The notes beneath the pieces were generated by a model. That model did no database searches and was not told the origin of the DNA. It was given only the letters and a program-made list of their open reading frames with translations. Shown piece after piece: positions 10,166 to 22,604 of a stretch of DNA of 64,000 nt. Both the position numbers and the translations under genes were made by a program. The stretch covers positions 434,001 through 498,000 of the forward strand of contig WAID01000013.1 of assembly GCA_016584495.1 (NCBI GenBank). Direction: 5' to 3'. The stretch comes from Celoporthe dispersa. Lineage: Eukaryota; Ascomycota; Sordariomycetes; Diaporthales; Cryphonectriaceae. Each line of letters begins with the position of its first letter. Within the stretch, counting starts at the first letter, position 1.

Positions 10166-13100
10166 TTGGTGGGAGCTGTTGACCTCGCCGGGCCTGTACA
10201 TGTAGAAACATGAGTCAGAAGGAGGGTGCCCCTTCTTGTAGATGGGTCTCTGGTCGTGTGAGGTTGCTATTCGCAGCGGCCTGGGACCTGTCCAGCACAC
10301 AGCAGGTACATGGCCGTGGTGATAATATGATACATAGCATTTTATGGTTATCGTGGTGGTAAGCTGAACCTGAACTGCGCCAGCCCACCACCCCCCTCCC
10401 TCTCTCTCACCCTTGCCCGTGCCGTGCCCGCGCTATGCCCACGCATCCGTCCACAGGCTGCGTGCCACGAATTCCTCGATGCAATACTTGCGCGTTCTAA
10501 GTTGCAGTCCTAGGGTCCAAAGGGGAAACACAGGATATACCTGTTTCTTTTTTCGGCCCTTGTCTCTCCTCTGCCCATATGCATGCCACCACACCGAAAA
10601 TACCACGGCGGGTGGTGGGTGTAGCGCAGGCAGCAGCAGCAGCAGCACAGACTCTGCAGGCGGACCCCTGTCGGCCCTCGAGAGGTGTGGCATTGCTACC
10701 CTGAGATGGACAGGGGGGCACTTCTGGCGAGGTGCTCCTGCCGGCTGACAGCATGCAGCCCACAAGGTCCTCATATGCACGGCACGGCAACCGACGAAAA
10801 CCGGCGTCTCGTGCCGCTGAGGGCCCAGATGCCTGCCATCGCCCCTGCCCTCGTCTCTCTCTCCCCACTCCCTGATTTCCCAGCACCTTTCACACCGAGG
10901 TTTCATCCGGGAGGAGGGCGGGGGTAGTTGGCCTCCTCCACCCCAGTGCGAACCTGCCCCGGCGTTTCCACATCGCCCATCTCGATCCATATCACCGCAG
11001 CGCAGCAGACGACGAGGCGCGGCGGGAGCTCGAGGCCTCTGGCGCGGAGCAGAGCAGCGAAACCCAAGATTCGCAACTGCAGTGGAACCCTCTCTTCCCA
11101 GATTTGCTTTCGCGTACCAGATGTCTTTTACTCGTGGGAGGCACGGTGACCAACAGCTCCCTTTTCCCTCTCTGTCTCTCTGTCTCTCTCTCTCTTTTCT
11201 TTCTGCTCTCCTTTCTCGCACGCATCGCGGCCACATACACTACCCTGCCCGCCAGAGATGAGCCACCGCTGGGTTGTTCTGCAGACGGCAGTCGACGCGA
11301 CGCAGCCTGTCAATAGTCTCGTCCACCGGTGCCGGGGAACGTGTCCCGGGCGTGATGGATTCTATAGGGATGCATGCACTGTAGGCGCCTCCCCCCTCCC
11401 CCTTCTCCCTCCTCCACCCCTTTTTCCGATCCTTGTAGCATGGTCCTTACTCTCTCGCGCGGTACATACGAGGATCTCTTGGGCAGCCGGAAACCTCCGA
11501 ATATCAGTTTTCATATTCTTGTTGCCTCTCCTTCCCCCCCTCTTCTCAGGGCCTCCTGCACTGTGTAGCAGTCTCACCTGTTCGGTAGCAATATTTGCCG
11601 CCCGGTCTCATTTCAGCATATGCAAGGCCTGGGCCCAGGGTCACATCCACCAGGCGCCAGGAAGAGACAGCAGAGAGAGGGAGGGACAGATGGAGAGGGG
11701 TAGAGAGAAGCAAGCCCCAGGAAGAGACGATCGACATGCCTCCCGCTGATAAGATTTACGCCAAGTCATCTCTCCCGGCCGTCGAGAGAGAGAGAGACTT
11801 CGTTTTCGATATCCATGTCAGTGGTGTGGTCAACTTTCGGGCCGGCCCACCGCGTTTGTGTTCAGCCAATCGAATCGGCGGTGGTACTCCCAGGAGGCTG
11901 AACATGAGACCCCGTCCTTCAACGTACCATGATGCTTCGCACACGCGAGTGCAACCCTGCTACGGGCGGCCTTCTCGCCCCTCCGAGCTAGCACCTGTCT
12001 GTGTCCCCTGCTGCATCGCGCGCCAGCTCACCTGGTCACCCACCCTGGACATCCACCGTCGCAACCACGAAAAGAGAGAAAGAAAAGAAAAAGGGAAAAA
12101 AAAAAGAAAAGAAGAGGGGAAAAAAAGAGGACAGCCCAGTACATTGCCACCGTCACGGCACATGCGTGATGCCTGATCTGCAAACCTCTGGCCTGATCAC
12201 TGCTGATCAAGAACAGCCGGATAAGAGCACGAAGTGTGCATGAACAAAAGGAATGGGAACACAACCTTGAAGGAGGGGGGAGGGGTGGCAGGGGTCCCAC
12301 TAGAGCCTCGTGTAATTCAAGCGCCCGGAGATTCTGATGCTGGGAAGACTTGCCCTTTTTGGCAAGTTAGCACCCAATCTGGCGCTTATGATTCGCAGGT
12401 CAACAGCAAGCGCCCCAAGGCTGTCTCGTCCTCCGATTGGCCACCTCGTGTGACAGCCCAACAGCCTCTCAGCCTTGATATTCCGGTCACCACCGACTTG
12501 CACCGGGAGGCCGTGTTCACAGGCAGGACGAAAACGACCCCAGACCGAGCAGGCACCCTCTCCTCCCAATGTGCGTCTTTCCACCAACCAGATCTCCAGG
12601 GAGGACAGGCGATAAGCAAAGCGCACAGGACGAAAAAAAAAAAAAAAAGGAAAAGAAAAGGAAAAAAATACGAGCCGGTCTCTTTTGGGGTCAGTGTGGC
12701 GCCGTCCGCCCCGCCCCCTCCCCCCCGCGGCCAGATACCGAGACCACCGAGACGGAAACACTTGTCCCCCACTCCGGGCTCCGAGCGAAGACGGAGTTTG
12801 GCGATTTGCCTGCAACCTTGGTTTAATTTAAAAAAAGACCAAAAAAAGAATGACGTGTCTAGACCCCTCGCCCCCTCCTCCATCCTCGAGGCGGGAGATG
12901 GAGGGGGACGGGTAGCTAGGGCGCTACATACTGTTATGTACTGTGACGGGCGCCCGGGGGGGGGGTGCTTTTTCGACAGTGCCGCGATTGCCACGACGGT
13001 GAAGTCAAACCGCGCGGTGACCCCAGAGCCAGAGCCTTGGCCTCTCGAGGAGCCCATCGTTTGTGATCGCTACCGACGCATGAAGCTAATTGGCAGGGGT

Positions 13101-13699
13101 GAAGGGGGATGGAGCACCTCACTATCCTCGCGCCCCATTCATCACGCTCGTCCCGTCCCTCCCTCGCCGCACCAGGGGTGGGGGTGGGTGGTTGTTTGCT
13201 GCCATGTCGATCACATGCGGCCCTGGCAGAGACTACGTGTCTCGAGATTTCTGGCTCTTCTCTTTTGGGTAATCGGGCAAGTTGCCTGTCCTGAACAGCC
13301 TCTGCCGCACGCGAGCAAGGGTTCAACTCACCTACGACCTGGAACCTTCTCGAAAAGACAAAAAAAAAAAGGAGGGGTGGGGGGGGGGTGTGTGGTAAGG
13401 AAAAAAAAGGATGAAAAAAAGAGGAATGGTGGGTCGGGTGTGCTATCCCAACTAGGGGACCGTTGAAGCTTGACACGGCCTTATTTCGAAGCTTGGCCTC
13501 GACCAGCGAGGCCAGCCTTCCTCCCCCTCCTGCAAGCAAGAGGAGTGCACACCAAGGAGGTTTCCACCGCTGCAGAGGTCATCTGCCTCCTCACCTGACT
13601 TTCCTCCCTTCTCTCGAGGGCCCTTGTCACCTCATCACAGAGAGCGGGTGTACGAGACTGGGGTGGCCAGACCGACCAACCGCCCACCTGCTCCCACAC

Positions 13700-13795
13700 C
13701 CTCTCCTCCCCCTCCCCCCTCCCTTCTCTCTCCCCTCCTCCTCGTCCTCCTCCTCTCCTTCCTCCTCCTGCCCTCCTCCTACCCTCCTCCCTCTG
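13700..13795 (+). repeat. long C/T pyrimidine tract
   Basis: Roughly 95 nt almost entirely of C and T with TCC/CTC periodicity (complement purine). Such polypurine-polypyrimidine DNA can form triplex structures; here it lies within the gene-free block. Confidence 0.75.
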
Positions 13796-14807
13796 ATTCC
13801 GGTGGGAATGAGCTGCCTACTTCGGCCCATTTGCCCGAATAGTGTGGGCACGAAACAAAACGCCATCATTTCGCTCCCTCGGTCGATGCTTGCTGTATTC
13901 CGGCCTGGCGACGAACAGCTTCCTGATCTGATCTACATGGACCAGGCGGATCCCCCACCCCTTCCTTAGCCCAACTTTAGGCGAGGTCCCCCCGGATGCT
14001 ACCGCTCACCTTCCATTGTCGTCATCGACAACACCAGAGGCCCTTTTTTTTTTTAAAAAGAAAAAATCTTTTTTTTCCCCTCCCTCATCCCTTTGTAGCT
14101 GCTGTGGTCAAAAATTGGACAGGAAAAGTGACAAGCTGCGCAGGTATAAGCTGGCATGGGGTACACACTCACGCCCTCCCCCTTCCCTCCCCCCCTTTTT
14201 CCGAGATGCGCTGACTGGATCAGTGCATAGGCGTTGCCACGTCGAAGCATTCATCATCTATTACTCAACAACACTATGTTAAGCCCTTCTCACCCTCCCT
14301 CTCTCCCCTCCCCCAAGACCGTCTGGGAGAAGCCGTTGGCTTCCCGCAAGGAATGATGCCCTGACATGTGGTCAGCACCTTGTTTCCGACGGATCTCGCC
14401 CGCTCCCGTCCATGAGAGGGAGGGAGGGAGGGCCAAGGGCGGACGCTCGAAACTGGTCCGCACAGTACCTCTCCTGCTGTCTGTGGAAATGGTCAGCCCT
14501 CGCTGATTGCCCGCCCTGGGACGTCCTACCAGAGGAAGGACGCCACGGCAAAACATCCCAGAGAGGGCCTCTTCCAAGGCCGCAAGATCAACAACAGGTG
14601 GCGGGCCGGTCAGGCAGCAATAGGTCTCATCGCCCTTGTCCATCTTTTTCCCCCCTCCCCCTTTCCAAAACAGTCAGAACTTAATCCGGGGCCCGGGAAC
14701 CAACGGAGGAATGGTAAGAGAGGCATAATCACTGGTGATTCGTCTCTGCCCCGGGAGCGCGGGATTTTGCCATCTCGAACCGGTCCGGTCCATTCGTAAC
14801 GTGTACA

Positions 14808-14827
14808 TGTGTGTGTGTGTGTGTGTG
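14808..14827 (+). repeat. (TG)n microsatellite
   Basis: Ten TG units, alternating purine-pyrimidine DNA in the gene-free block. Confidence 0.9.
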
Positions 14828-16160
14828 CTCTCAAGAAGCAGGAGGAGGGGACTACGTGCCGGGGGAGATGGGAGACTCCGCGTCAAGGGAGGAAGGGGGG
14901 GGGTGGTGGGCCAACTTGCTTGCTCGTCTGGTACTGTGACTCTCGAATGCTGCAAGTGTGAGTTGTTCTTTCGGCGGGTTGGCTCCCTATTTGCTTTTCC
15001 GGCGTACTGCGCCCTCAAATTTCCCCCCTTCACACCCACCCCCCAAACCCCACCCCCCTCTTTCTCCTCTGGCTACGTCTTCTTTTTTTTTTTCTTTCTC
15101 TTCTTGCCCTCCCTCCTTCGTGCATCTGCGATGACACATGTCGAACGCCTTGCATCTATAGCACGACACGCATTGTGTGATAGCTCAGGTCTCTAGGTCC
15201 CCCTCCTAGAGGAGGTGGGAGGAGAGACATGAGAGGGAGGAAGGGGGGGTGTGTCCTAATCAGGATCGTCCGGACTCATCACTGCCGAGATTATTCGTCC
15301 ACGCCAAGGGCTGTTTCTCTTTATTTCTACTACTACCTAATATGCAGGTGATACATCTCTTGGCCCTAATGTAGGTCATAACGACCGGTGAAGGGGTACA
15401 AGAGCCTCAAGTGGTGGCATGCGTAGCCCAAATGTTCCGAAATATGTACTAAAGTTGTAAAATGATCTATCGGGAACAGGCCATAGGCCTTGCTTCTGAT
15501 CTGCACGCCGCAGGGGTGAGACGAGGAGAGGAGGAGAGGAGGGAGGAGAGGGGGGACAACCATGGTTCCCCTATCGCAAGGCTGCGCGTGCTGCGTGGCA
15601 GCATGCTCTAGTCCTCTTCTGAGATGCTGTCGAGCGGCGGCGCTGACCTGTTACCCCCTCCTCGCATGGCTCATCTCGACGGAGGCGGGCAGGAACAGGC
15701 CAGCGTGTAGCTCTCAGCCTTGCCGCCCATGTCGATCCTCGGGTACGGAGGTACAAGGAGGAGCCAAGAGGAGGAGGCCCACGGCACGACGGTGGTGTAC
15801 AGGGCACAGGGCAGGTATGAGGATCGAAGAGGAAGACAGGGTGGAAAACGATTTTGGAAAGAAAAAAAAACACCATGAGAGGACAAGAGAGACACATACA
15901 CACATAGAGAGAGAGAGAGACCCTTGATGGTTCGTCTGGCTCCGGGATGGAACCGGTTGACCCCATCGAGCCAGGCCCAGGGTCTCCGCGCTGACAGCAC
16001 AGAGATATGTACATTCATACTCAATGTACCTGGATCTTTCTGCAGATGCAGGCTGCTCCTGTAACTCAAAACAAGTTAGTCTAAACGGCTGTACGTTGCC
16101 TAGAAGGGAAACACACACTTGTTAGGTTGGGTGGATCTTTGGTGATGGTGATGGTGGTGC

Positions 16161-16182
16161 GTGTGTGTGTGGGGGGGGGGGG
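16161..16182 (+). repeat. (GT)5 followed by a G run
   Basis: Five GT units run directly into a G homopolymer of about twelve, in the gene-free block; a (GA)n run follows at 16266-16282. Confidence 0.85.
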
Positions 16183-17890
16183 CGTGTACAATGCGGGTTT
16201 GCGTGGTGTGTGTGTTTTCAGGTACTGTACATGGACATGATAAAAGTGTGCATGGGAGGGGGAGGGAGAGAGAGAGAGAGAGGCACAGGAAGGAAAGGGA
16301 AAAAAATAAAGAGAGTGAGGAAGCTTTTAGGGCAGCCCACCCAGGATGTGCCAAGTCAGCAAGGAGGAGCAGATCTGATCGAGATGCTGGCTGCGGGCTG
16401 GCTAGAGCTGGTAGATCTCAGGAGAGGAGGAGGAGGAGGAAGGGGGGGGGTGTGCCGGCATAACAAGAGCCAGCAGCCTGTTCGTCCGAAACCTTCTTGT
16501 TCCCCCACCTCCTCGTCGCCCCGTGTTTTTATTTTTTAATTTATTTTATTTACGTCTTTCTGGGAGAGCTCTCCTCCCGGATGGAAAAATAAAAAGACCA
16601 TCGAGGATCCCCCCCCCCCGGTTGCCTTGACCATGTCGAAAGAAGTGGAGAAGGAGGCTCAAGTCGACATAGACAACATGACCCGTGGATAACGTGGCTC
16701 CACCGAGGGGCCACGTCCGACGGCTTTTTTGGGTTTGTTTTTGTTTTCATTTCTTTTTTTTTCTCTCTCTCCTCTTTTTATTTGTTCCGAGGCAATGGGT
16801 ACTATGTCCGGGGAGGACGAGGAGGAGGACGACGAGGAGGACGAGGGAGGGAGGAAGAGGGACGGGTTCCGGTCGACAGGGGTTTGTTGTCAGTTCACAG
16901 ATATGCAAGAGAGAGACAGGGGTTGTCTGAGAAGGGTATAGATCTCTCACTTCATCATCAGCTTGAGGGAGGGAGAGGTATACATCTGTCGGGGGAGGGG
17001 GAGGGAGGGAAGGGGAGGGGAGGTCTGGGAGAAGAGAGAAGGAGATTAGATAAAAAAAAAATAAGAATAAATTAAAAAAAAGAATTAAGTTATTTTTTTC
17101 CTTTCTTTTTTTTTTCTTTTTTTTTAAAAAAAAAGTGGCCAGCCAGTACGTATATATACAAACTGGGGCCCTGGCCAGGGGGGGCGGCGAGGAGGGGAGG
17201 GTTGTTCCGTAATGTCTCTTTTCCCCATATGCAGACAACGTTATGGTGATGTTACGTTTGACGTAGCCTCTGGTCTTGGCTGGGTGTAGCTGCGGCATGC
17301 AAGCTCGTTGTGATTCCCCAGCAGCAAGCCTCGTCAAACACGCAGATGGCGAATGGTGGTGTGCTGGCAATGGCCCTCGGTCCACCCTGCCGCTCCAGCC
17401 AGGGTGTCGACTCTCCAAGTATAAGTAAGTCCTCCTGCTCGTCGCCTTCTTTTCTCTTTCTTTTTTTCCTCCCCCCCTTCTCTTTACCTCTATCTTCCCA
17501 AAGCTCTGCTCCGGCGTGGAAATCATCACCCTCTCTCCCTCTTCTCTCCGGCGGGCTATTATTGTTTGTAACGCTTCGGGCAAAAGCTGCTGGTCTCACT
17601 TTTTGTATCTTGGGGGCCCTCAGAGACCTCCTCCGCTGCCCTCTGACACCCATACGGGGTGAGTCTATCTCTCGTGCTCTTATAAGAGAGACACCCCCTG
17701 GTACGTCATGATCTCTCTCTTGTGAGCAAGAGCAGGCATGGCGACGGCCAGCACAGGGTGGATGGTGGCTAGGAAGAAGCTGACCACTGGCAGGGCCTCA
17801 GCAGCACAGGTTGCCTACTCACGCCGACATCTTGGGAGAGAAAGCCCCATCCCTCCTGCCCCCTCTGTCCCTGTCTGTCTGTCTCCTGAG

Positions 17891-18223
17891 ATGTGCTATT
17901 TTGAGCATACACGCTGGAGGTGTGGTTACTGGAAATGGGGAAACTTCAGACAGCAGTGCAACAAGGAGTACCGGACGGGCGAGACCTGCGGCCTCAAGCT
18001 CGTCTACGACACCACGTACAAGAACGAGGACTGCAAGCTGTGCGAGCAGAACCGCAAGAAGGACCGGCGGTACAGGAAGATGGAGCAGGACGTGGAGCGG
18101 TGGAGGAGAGAGGGCAACCGGAGGGCGACCATCGAGAAGACCCTGAATGACATGGCGGATATTAGAGACGCCATGAATAAGATCAGCTACGAGCACCAGG
18201 AGAGGCTGATGATGCTAGGATGA
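17891..18223 (+). CDS. small conserved fungal protein with Cys pairs and a coiled-coil tail
   Basis: A single-exon frame of 110 residues. The N-terminal half has regularly placed cysteines and aromatics (MCYFEHTRWRCGYWKWGNF, then QQCNKEYRTGETCGLK and KLCEQNRKK), giving two CxnC pairs that could bind a metal, although no classical zinc-finger spacing is present. The C-terminal half (about 60-108) is a charged amphipathic helix. I recognise this architecture from uncharacterised proteins of filamentous ascomycetes; no function is known to me. The start was placed at ATG 17891 because the similarity to that type of protein begins there. An in-frame ATG at 17738 exists, but its extra 51 residues look like translated leader, and the DNA just before 17891 is a CTGT-rich pyrimidine tract typical of a 5' leader. 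It borders the 9.3-kb gene-free block. Confidence 0.8.
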   Translation: MCYFEHTRWRCGYWKWGNFRQQCNKEYRTGETCGLKLVYDTTYKNEDCKLCEQNRKKDRRYRKMEQDVERWRREGNRRATIEKTLNDMADIRDAMNKISYEHQERLMMLG

Positions 18224-20668
18224 GTTGGGCTCCAGTGCGGTGGAGAGAGAGGAGGAAGAAGGAAGAGAAGGAAAAAAAAAAAGGTACCGCACCATCCCGC
18301 CCCCAACAGACCGATTGGGTTCGGTGAGCTAACGTTCTGAACAGCACCGCAGGTGCTTGTTGTACGATAGGTCTTGGGGTGGAATGAAGGCTGAGGCGTG
18401 GACAGACACGGCTTGGTCATGAGACAAGGGCCAAACAAAGGAAGAACCAAGAAGACATACGAACCTTTTCGGGGAAAAGAGGAAAAAAAAAAAGCTCACG
18501 AATTTCCTTGATGATGTTTTCCCTTTTTCTCCCCCCCCCCCTTTTTTTTTTCTTCCTGGTTGACATCACAGGCCCGGGAAGGGCCGGACAATAATGGGGT
18601 CAGAGCTTGAAAGCCCTGGATGGAAGAGAAACGTTCCTTGAGAACCATGATCTGGCGTCATTTGTGTTTCCGGAGGGGAGGGGTCCTATAGCCCAACTCT
18701 TTATTTTTTTATTTCCCCCCCCCCTACAGAATGCTGAGTAGGCTACCAGAGAGCCCCAGCCAAAAAATGGGAGATAAAAAGAAAAAGAGGAAAAAAAAAT
18801 TGTCTTCGAAACACCGGCTTGGTGCTTGCAAAGGTCCACTGGCTCGCTGGACCGACCGCCCCCCCCCAGACAAGTGCGAGCAGTAATCTGGAAGGGGGGC
18901 AGGGAATGCCGAGAGAAGCGAGAATGTAGTATGTCAGCGCGGCAGAAGGTGTGGCACCCCTCCCCCACGTTCGCCTGCATAGAAGGGGATCGTAGAAGGT
19001 TCTGACAGGCCCACCTCCTGCTGGAGTGGTGCCTGTCTGCAGTAGTATGTACTAACTCTCCCTGCTAAGTGGGTGGCCAGGCCCTGGCGGATGAGACGTG
19101 GACGAGGTGAGAGAGAGGGGGGGAGGGGGGCCAAAGCCGTTGCACCATGCCCAATGATGTCGGAACCACCTTGGTCGATAGACTATCGAGAGGACGGCAA
19201 ATGGACGACAGCAGGCCACGAAGTAGGGGCATTGTGGGACGGAGAGGGCGAACAATGCCTAAATAGTGCCTGATGTCGAGTACGGTGCAGCCGAGAGGAA
19301 CAACTGGCAGCAGCGGGGCAAGCATCTCCGTGCCAACGGTGGCGGTGATCCGCGCGCAATGACGATGAGTCGGCATCAAGGTGTACCGACTGGCCTTGGC
19401 TTGCTGCTGGGTCCGTTGGTCTGCTCCACGTGTTAGCATACTCCGTACAGAAAAAAGCAGCCGGGGCAGGTCGCGGGACTTTTGTAGCACTGCGAAATGG
19501 CTAATGGGGTGGTGGTGGAGGTTGGTTTTGGTTTTTTTGGGGGGGGGAAGGGGGGGAAGGGAGGGGGGCCGGAGGTTGGGCCTAGAATAACAACCAAGCC
19601 CCTCCAGACCCATCCAACATCCTACCTAATTGCATCCTGTCGACGTTAAACTATCAGGTGAGCATGGTAGACCGAGACGGAGAGGTTTGATCTATCCTCA
19701 AAACAGATCCAATCCCATCGGCGCCACCCGTCCATGTCTGGGGGGGGGGTTGGGGGTTGCGAGGTATGTGTGCATTAGCCCATCATCCTCCAAACTCAAA
19801 AGAGGCCCCCCTCCCTCTCCTACAAAACCCCCAGGGCGGCCACCTCGAAGGCCTCGGCTCAGGAGGGCATGCGGCGGGGGCGGCGAAAGAGGTCGCAGTA
19901 AAAATTCTGATACAAGTGCAGATTAGCGAAGCTAAACACGATGGGGTCTCCACTTCAGAGCAACGCTGAGCAGTCAGTGAACGTGGCTGCTGCTCAATGG
20001 GCCCGGTACGCTGGCGAGCATCGCCCGAGTCTCCATGGTGGCCGCCATGATTGGTGGTACGGGGGGATAGGGAGGAGCTCAGGCTCCCGGGAGCGCGCAA
20101 TTACTCGGAGAGGGCGGTGAGAAAGAGAAAGAGGGAAAGGAAGAAAAAAAAAGGAAATCTTTCCCAAAAAAAAAAAAGGCACTTGGGTTCTTCTCGTTGA
20201 ACGATGTAATAATCTATTCAAGGCTGACATCATGCGGCTCTCGTGGATCGCCCTAGTACATAACCCATGCTGTGCAGATATTTTATATCTGCTTGGCGCG
20301 CTTGATATCAGGTTCGGTGGGTCTCAGCCCTCCGCCATGATCTCCTCCTCCGCAGTCCAGAAGGGGACCACCACCGCTCCGTCGACGGGTGATCTCATTG
20401 AGCAGCACCGCCGGAGAGGTGCAGCATGTGGAAGTCATATGACCCCGTGACTATGCTGTCAGCCAGGGTTGGAGAGGCTGGAAACAAACATGTAAGGAAA
20501 GTCGAGAGCCAAGTGATTGGATGTGATACGTCGTCTGCGGCCCGCGAGACGTACGGTTGGGAAGAGGGGGGAGGGGAGGGGAGAGAGAAGGAGGGGGGAG
20601 GGGAGGGGGACTGGGACTGATGCACGATGCATGATGCTCCAAGTCGAGGCGCCCCTGGCCCCGCATTA
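18224..20668. other. gene-free spacer
   Basis: About 2.4 kb between the convergent small-protein gene and the LAMTOR1-like gene. Homopolymers (T, C and G runs of 8-11) are frequent, and a nearly pure G/A tract at 20560-20611 with several GGGG blocks lies in the 3' flank of the minus-strand gene. No coding segment was found. Confidence 0.5.
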
Positions 20669-21286
20669 TTATGCCATGGCTGCGGCTGCCTCACTAAAGT
20701 TGCCGACCAGCGCGTCGCTGGATTCGGTCCTGACGTGTGGGACTGCATTGTGCAGGTCCGATGCCTCCTCGTCGTCATCCGCGAGCCAGTCCACTCGGGC
20801 TCCTGCTGCCGAGACGTCCTCGGCGCTGAGCTTGGACAGCAGGGACTTGTACCGCATGTGACGTGCCTCCTGACCCACAAGAGCATAGGGTGTGGTGGGC
20901 GCGCTGCGCTGTGCATCCTTGGTCGGCGCTATATCAAAGATGTCCACCATGTTGCTAGAACAGAGGCGGCGAATCAGCAGCTGCTCCTCTCTCGGGGGCA
21001 CTGGAGAATTTACTCGGAGGTTTGGGCAACGACCCGCTGCAGGGCCTCAATCTCTCGTTGGGCCTCCAGAGGGTCATGCTGCCCCGTCATCTGCTGCTCC
21101 CCAAAGCTGCCGTACTGCATAGCGTTCGGGTCATCGAAGAGGAGGCGCGATTCTTCGTCCTGTGGGAGAGCGCGTGTACGAGTCAGCGACCAGCACAGGA
21201 TACTATCCAGACGAGACAGGGGGCTCACTCACCTCTTCGACGGAGTCCCTCCGGCGGCGGCCCAGGCATGACGCGCAGGCTCCCAT
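20669..21286 (-). CDS. LAMTOR1/Meh1-like Ragulator (EGO complex) membrane anchor
   Basis: Three exons: 21233-21286, 21014-21159 and 20669-20954, with GT-AG introns of 73 and 59 nt (donors GTGAGT and GTAAAT); the sum is 162 codons, 161 residues. The protein starts MGACASCLGRRRRDSVEE: Gly2 fits N-myristoylation and Cys4 and Cys7 fit palmitoylation, the double lipid anchor of LAMTOR1/p18 and yeast Meh1/Ego1. The core has EESRLLFDDPNAMQYGSFG and a helix EAQREIEALQRVVAQTSDNM followed by VDIFDIAP, a conserved LAMTOR1-type segment. The role known for the family is to tether the Ragulator/EGO scaffold and Rag GTPases to the lysosome or vacuole for TORC1 nutrient signalling. The second exon junction splits an Asp codon (GA|C), which restores TSDNMVDIF. 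The tail is acidic then Ala-rich and ends at a TGA. Confidence 0.88.
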
Positions 21287-22604
21287 GGCGGTGGTAGGCA
21301 GGAGGAGATCGATCGGTGAGGGCAGCGGCGCAAGGGGAAGCAAGTTTGCGACAAAGGAGGAGTCCCTCTCTGCAAGGGGACTAGTTTGGGTGTCGCATGG
21401 ACGCGCAAGGGGTCAGGAGAGGTGTATCATGGCAAAATTGAATTCGCCGTCCACGAGATAGCCGAGATGATCGTATCGAGTGGCGCCGCGTGTTTTGTGA
21501 TGTCGTGATGTTGTTGTTGATCCGTGGTGTTGCTTTTCCTTGGGGGCCGGAAATTAGATAGGGCAAGCACAGACCCCTTAGCACCCAGAAGCCAGCGACC
21601 GTGCTGAGTCAGCCATCTTAGACCCAGTACCGCCCCTTCCTCATTGGCCAGCCGCTCCCTCCCCTGCCACTGTAGCACTTGCGCCCTATAAAACCACCTA
21701 ATCACGATGCTATCTCTCTCTCCCTCTCCCTTGCACCAAGAGGCGTGATGTGTCTCGCTCTGATGCGGGAGGTGAAAAAGGCAATCCTCCTAGCACCACG
21801 TGGAGTTTCAGTCACGACTCATACGCCCCCTATGCCAGAGCCCACACCCGCAGAGACAGGCCTCTGGACTATTTGCTGCTCGACGTCGGATCTCATCAAG
21901 AGGACCGAGGGCACTGCCATATGAGCTCTAACATTGACGGCCCTCCTTGGTGACGTACATAGCATCACGGGCAAACAACGTCCTGCCGAGGACTGACCCA
22001 GATGAATTTAAACTGACGCTAGGGATGCCTACTCGCAATCTGCCCAGCCGTTGCGGCGCTCACAGGGTGGCGTCCCGACTTCTTAGCCGCACAAAAGCTT
22101 GGACACACATAGTCTGAAGTCTTTTCGTGATCTCGAACGCGCGAGGCACCCAATAGTGCCAGAGGCAGCATGGCCTCTGTACCGGCTCCGAGGCCGCCTC
22201 CTCTCGGGTTTTCTCTATGTCGCCAAGAAATCTAGGCGATGGCTTCAGTCCCCGTTGCGAAGGGAGACTGAGATGGTAATTTACCAGCTGGCGGGCGCCC
22301 TGCCGCAAGCCTATCGGCGAGGCTGTCGACCGATAGGCAACCAGTGCGAGCAGGAGGGGGACATGGCCCTGGGCGTTGTGTTGACAGGTTCAGGATCAAG
22401 CCAGCCATCATCCCTCGAGGTTCGTGCATACTACGCAGGAGGATGATAGCGTTCGGCATCCTCTGGTACAGCAGGCGTTCGAGCTATAAAGGCACAGACA
22501 CGACTCTTGATCTCCAAGTGTACGCCTCTACCTGTTCCCACCTCGACACCACTCCCGTTCTGAACAGGTGCTGCTCGCTCGCTCTCGCTGAGGTGCTTCT
22601 CATC
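21287..22604. promoter_or_regulatory. divergent promoter region between the LAMTOR1-like and the secreted-protein genes
   Basis: About 1.3 kb with no well-supported gene. A TATAAAA at 21687-21693 is followed by a CT-rich tract; a weak reading of about 80 codons after it is discussed as a finding. A second TATA element nearer the secreted-protein gene is listed separately. Confidence 0.45.
22485..22490 (+). promoter_or_regulatory. TATA box of the secreted Ser/Thr-rich protein gene
   Basis: TATAAA lies about 115 bp upstream of the ATG at 22605, with a pyrimidine-rich stretch between them, compatible with a start of transcription about 30 bp downstream and a leader of about 85 nt. Confidence 0.55.

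Larger units (their letters stand above)
8599..17890. other. 9.3-kb block without a convincing gene
   Basis: Both strands were read for splice-joined and frame-switched coding segments as well as single frames, and none was convincing. The long frames that exist (for example 12234-13466 on plus and 10433-11236 on minus) are compositionally a translation of G/C-rich low-complexity DNA, with Lys runs from A tracts and Pro runs from C tracts. The block is dense in homopolymers of 8-14, CT, GT and GA dinucleotide runs and long pyrimidine tracts. It could be the extended regulatory region of the 17.9-kb gene, a long non-coding transcription unit or an eroded gene region; the sequence does not decide. 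Confidence 0.5.

Noticed and set aside
10433..11236. 267-codon minus-strand open frame
   Set aside because: Arg/Cys/Trp-rich composition typical of reading GC-rich DNA out of frame; no known domain and no splice sites.
12234..13466. 410-codon plus-strand open frame
   Set aside because: Its translation is poly-Lys, poly-Pro and poly-Gly from homopolymers with no motif; it spans several simple repeats and has no splice or promoter support.
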